This document shows positions 6,080 to 7,809 of a stretch of 7,809 nt of DNA, piece after piece; position 1 is the first letter of the stretch; each line of letters begins with the position of its first letter. This DNA comes from Chitinophagaceae bacterium. Its GTDB lineage: Bacteria > Bacteroidota > Bacteroidia > Chitinophagales > Chitinophagaceae. A program made the position numbers and the translations under genes. The notes beneath the pieces were generated by a model. That model was not told the origin of the DNA, did not search any database, and was given only the letters and a program-made list of their open reading frames with translations. The DNA lies in contig DPWF01000264.1 in the NCBI GenBank assembly GCA_003526435.1, forward strand, positions 2,951 to 10,759. Reading direction: 5' to 3'.

Positions 6080-6110
6080 CATTGTATTTACTAACAATTT
6101 TCATCTCAAA

Positions 6111-7809
6111 TTAACTACATCCCATACTGTTACCACAGTTCAAACACTTGTAACAAGTACCCGAACGAATGGTGATATGTCCGCAGGTGTTACAGGCCGG
6201 TGCATCGCTCTGCATGTTTTTAGCAGCGGCATTTACAGCATCCAGTCCACCGGCTTCTGCTTTTACAGAGGCTGCGGCTCTTTGTAATTTCTGTGGTTGT
6301 GCTGCCGGTGTTGCATTGGCAGATGGTGCGGTTACACGCACACTGCTTAACTCAGGCTTGCCGAGTAAAGTAGCGTCGCCATCATCTTCTCCGGTGTTAC
6401 CAATGGTTGGGCGATCGAGTACATGTACCAGATCTGTTCTGCCTAAATATTCATACGCCAATGCACGGAATACAAAATCTACAAGTGAAGTAGTGGTTTT
6501 GATATTCGGATGATCTACCATACCAGATGGTTCAAACTTGGTGAACACAAATTTCTCTACAAACTCTTCCAATGGTACACCATATTGTAAACCAACAGAA
6601 ACAGCAATAGCAAAACAGTTCATAAAGCTGCGGAGTGTTGAACCTTCTTTGGCAAGATCAATAAAGATTTCACCCAATGTTCCATCAGCATATTCACCTG
6701 TGCGTAAGAAAATAACCTGACCACCAATTTTCGCTTTCTGTGTAAAGCCCCGACGTTTGGCTGGCAGTGATTTTTTCTCTACGATGGTCGACAACTGGCG
6801 CTTCAGTTTGGTATCGGTAGAAGCATTCATACGCTTCTGTACTTCTTCCAGTAATTCGTCAACGGTTAACTGACTCAGGTCTACAATATTGGAGCCTGTT
6901 TCAGCTACAGCAGTTTCTTCACTTGCAGCCTGTAACTTGTCGCTTGAATCTTCTTCTTTCTTTTTCTTATCAGATTTATTACTCAATGGCTGACTCAACT
7001 TAGAACCATCACGATAGAGTGCATTGGCTTTCAAACCTAACTGCCAGCTCAGTAAATAACAATCTGCAATTTCTTCTACAGATGCTTCATGCGGCAGGTT
7101 GATGGTTTTGGAGATGGCTCCACTCAGGAATGGCTGACAAGCTCCCATCATGCGGATATGTCCGTATGCGTGTATATAACGCTCTCCTTTCTTACCACAT
7201 TTGTTGGCGCAGTCGAATACTTTCAGGTGTTCTTCTTTCAGGTATGGCGCACCTTCAATGGTCATGGTTCCGCATACATAGTCGTTGGCGGCATCAATCT
7301 GTTCTTCTGTAAACCCTAATGCTTCGAGCAGGTTAAAGCTCCAGTCGGCATATTGCTCTTCTTTGAACCCTAAACGCTGCATGCACTCATCACCCAAAGT
7401 AAAACGGTTGAAGATGAAACCAATTTCAAATGCCGATTTAGCGGCACCATTCAGTTTGGCAATTTCTTCAGCGGTAAATCCTTTGGTGGCAAGTGTTTCA
7501 TTATTGATATAAGGAGCGCCATCAAATGATGCGGCACCTACTGCATATAATTCTATTGCTTTTGCTTCCTGTTCATTATAACCCAGGTTTTTCAATGCCT
7601 GTGGTACAGACTGGTTGATAATTTTGAAATAACCGCCACCAGACAGTTTTTTGAATTTTACCAGTGCAAAATCGGGTTCAACACCTGTGGTATCACAATC
7701 CATCACCAGACCAATGGTTCCGGTAGGCGCAATAACAGTTGTTTGTGCATTACGGTAACCATGCTGCTCACCTAGTTGAACGGCATCATCCCATGCTTTG
7801 GTAGCTGCT
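6111..7809 (-). CDS. nrdJ: vitamin B12-dependent (class II) ribonucleotide reductase, C-terminal part; 5' end outside window
   Basis: The window holds the last 565 residues of an adenosylcobalamin-dependent ribonucleotide reductase, which makes deoxyribonucleotides from ribonucleotides with or without oxygen. The frame is open to the right edge, reading NAQTTVIAPTGTIG about 34 codons before the in-window GTG at 7706, so that GTG is not the start. Active-site cysteines and most of the radical barrel lie outside the window. Visible parts, in order: the end of the catalytic barrel (APTGTIG, GVEPDFALVKFKKLSGGGYFKI), a helical region with GTMTIEGAPYL, and the barrel end with IHAYGHIRMMGACQPFLSGAISKTINLP. 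Next are a Lys/Glu/Ser-rich linker (about 6900-7000), then a TSCPD domain (GGQVIFLRTGEYADGTLGEI to SLVDFVFRALAYEYL). The extreme C-terminus is cysteine-rich, with CNTC, CYKCLNC and a final GCS, expected to bind zinc and/or pass electrons to the active site. A strong terminator follows. Confidence 0.93.
   Translation of the reverse strand, partial: AATKAWDDAVQLGEQHGYRNAQTTVIAPTGTIGLVMDCDTTGVEPDFALVKFKKLSGGGYFKIINQSVPQALKNLGYNEQEAKAIELYAVGAASFDGAPYINNETLATKGFTAEEIAKLNGAAKSAFEIGFIFNRFTLGDECMQRLGFKEEQYADWSFNLLEALGFTEEQIDAANDYVCGTMTIEGAPYLKEEHLKVFDCANKCGKKGERYIHAYGHIRMMGACQPFLSGAISKTINLPHEASVEEIADCYLLSWQLGLKANALYRDGSKLSQPLSNKSDKKKKEEDSSDKLQAASEETAVAETGSNIVDLSQLTVDELLEEVQKRMNASTDTKLKRQLSTIVEKKSLPAKRRGFTQKAKIGGQVIFLRTGEYADGTLGEIFIDLAKEGSTLRSFMNCFAIAVSVGLQYGVPLEEFVEKFVFTKFEPSGMVDHPNIKTTTSLVDFVFRALAYEYLGRTDLVHVLDRPTIGNTGEDDGDATLLGKPELSSVRVTAPSANATPAAQPQKLQRAAASVKAEAGGLDAVNAAAKNMQSDAPACNTCGHITIRSGTCYKCLNCGNSMGCS

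Noticed and set aside
6169..6513. 114-residue plus-strand frame with Ala/Ser-rich sequence
   Set aside because: Antisense to the C-terminal linker and TSCPD region of the ribonucleotide reductase, whose codon-level conservation is clear.

Overview
The window looks like chromosomal DNA from a member of the Bacteroidota, most likely close to the Chitinophagaceae. This is an inference from several signs. Start codons lack a clear Shine-Dalgarno sequence. Several genes are preceded by matches to the Bacteroidota promoter element TAnnTTTG. Signal peptides end in short 'SAQ/FAQ' sites. The gene mix is typical of the group: TsaE next to alanine dehydrogenase, a DM13 lipoprotein, and a B12-dependent ribonucleotide reductase with a TSCPD domain.

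Left part (1-2126): a RidA-family protein runs in on the plus strand from outside the window, with what looks like the tail of a signal peptide. It ends 4 bp from the convergent end of alanine dehydrogenase (ald). Upstream of ald on the same strand lies tsaE, the ATPase of the tRNA t6A machinery. A promoter-like sequence at the end of tsaE could drive ald on its own.

Middle (2127-4583): a 273-bp divergent intergenic region separates tsaE from a P1B-type Cu(I)-exporting ATPase (CopA type). It carries a perfect 16-bp inverted repeat, a nested weaker pair of arms, and an in-phase 8-bp tandem repeat. This is the most unusual non-coding structure in the window and may be a small dispersed repeat or MITE-like element. 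The copper ATPase is complete, with one HMA domain and all Cu(I) signature residues visible.

Right part (4584-7809): two overlapping minus-strand genes encode a DM13-domain lipoprotein and an outer-membrane beta-barrel protein with a short cysteine pair (CSDAGFC) just after its signal peptide. They look like a small cell-envelope, possibly redox, unit of unknown function. A rho-independent terminator follows the last gene, the C-terminal two thirds or so of a class II (adenosylcobalamin-dependent) ribonucleotide reductase, whose 5' end lies beyond the right edge.

Most genes are ordinary housekeeping or metal-homeostasis genes. The points that merit a second look are the RidA protein lacking the family's catalytic arginine and probably exported, the repeat element at 2146-2299, and the DM13/beta-barrel pair. 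I see no CRISPR array, tRNA, rRNA, transposase or phage gene.
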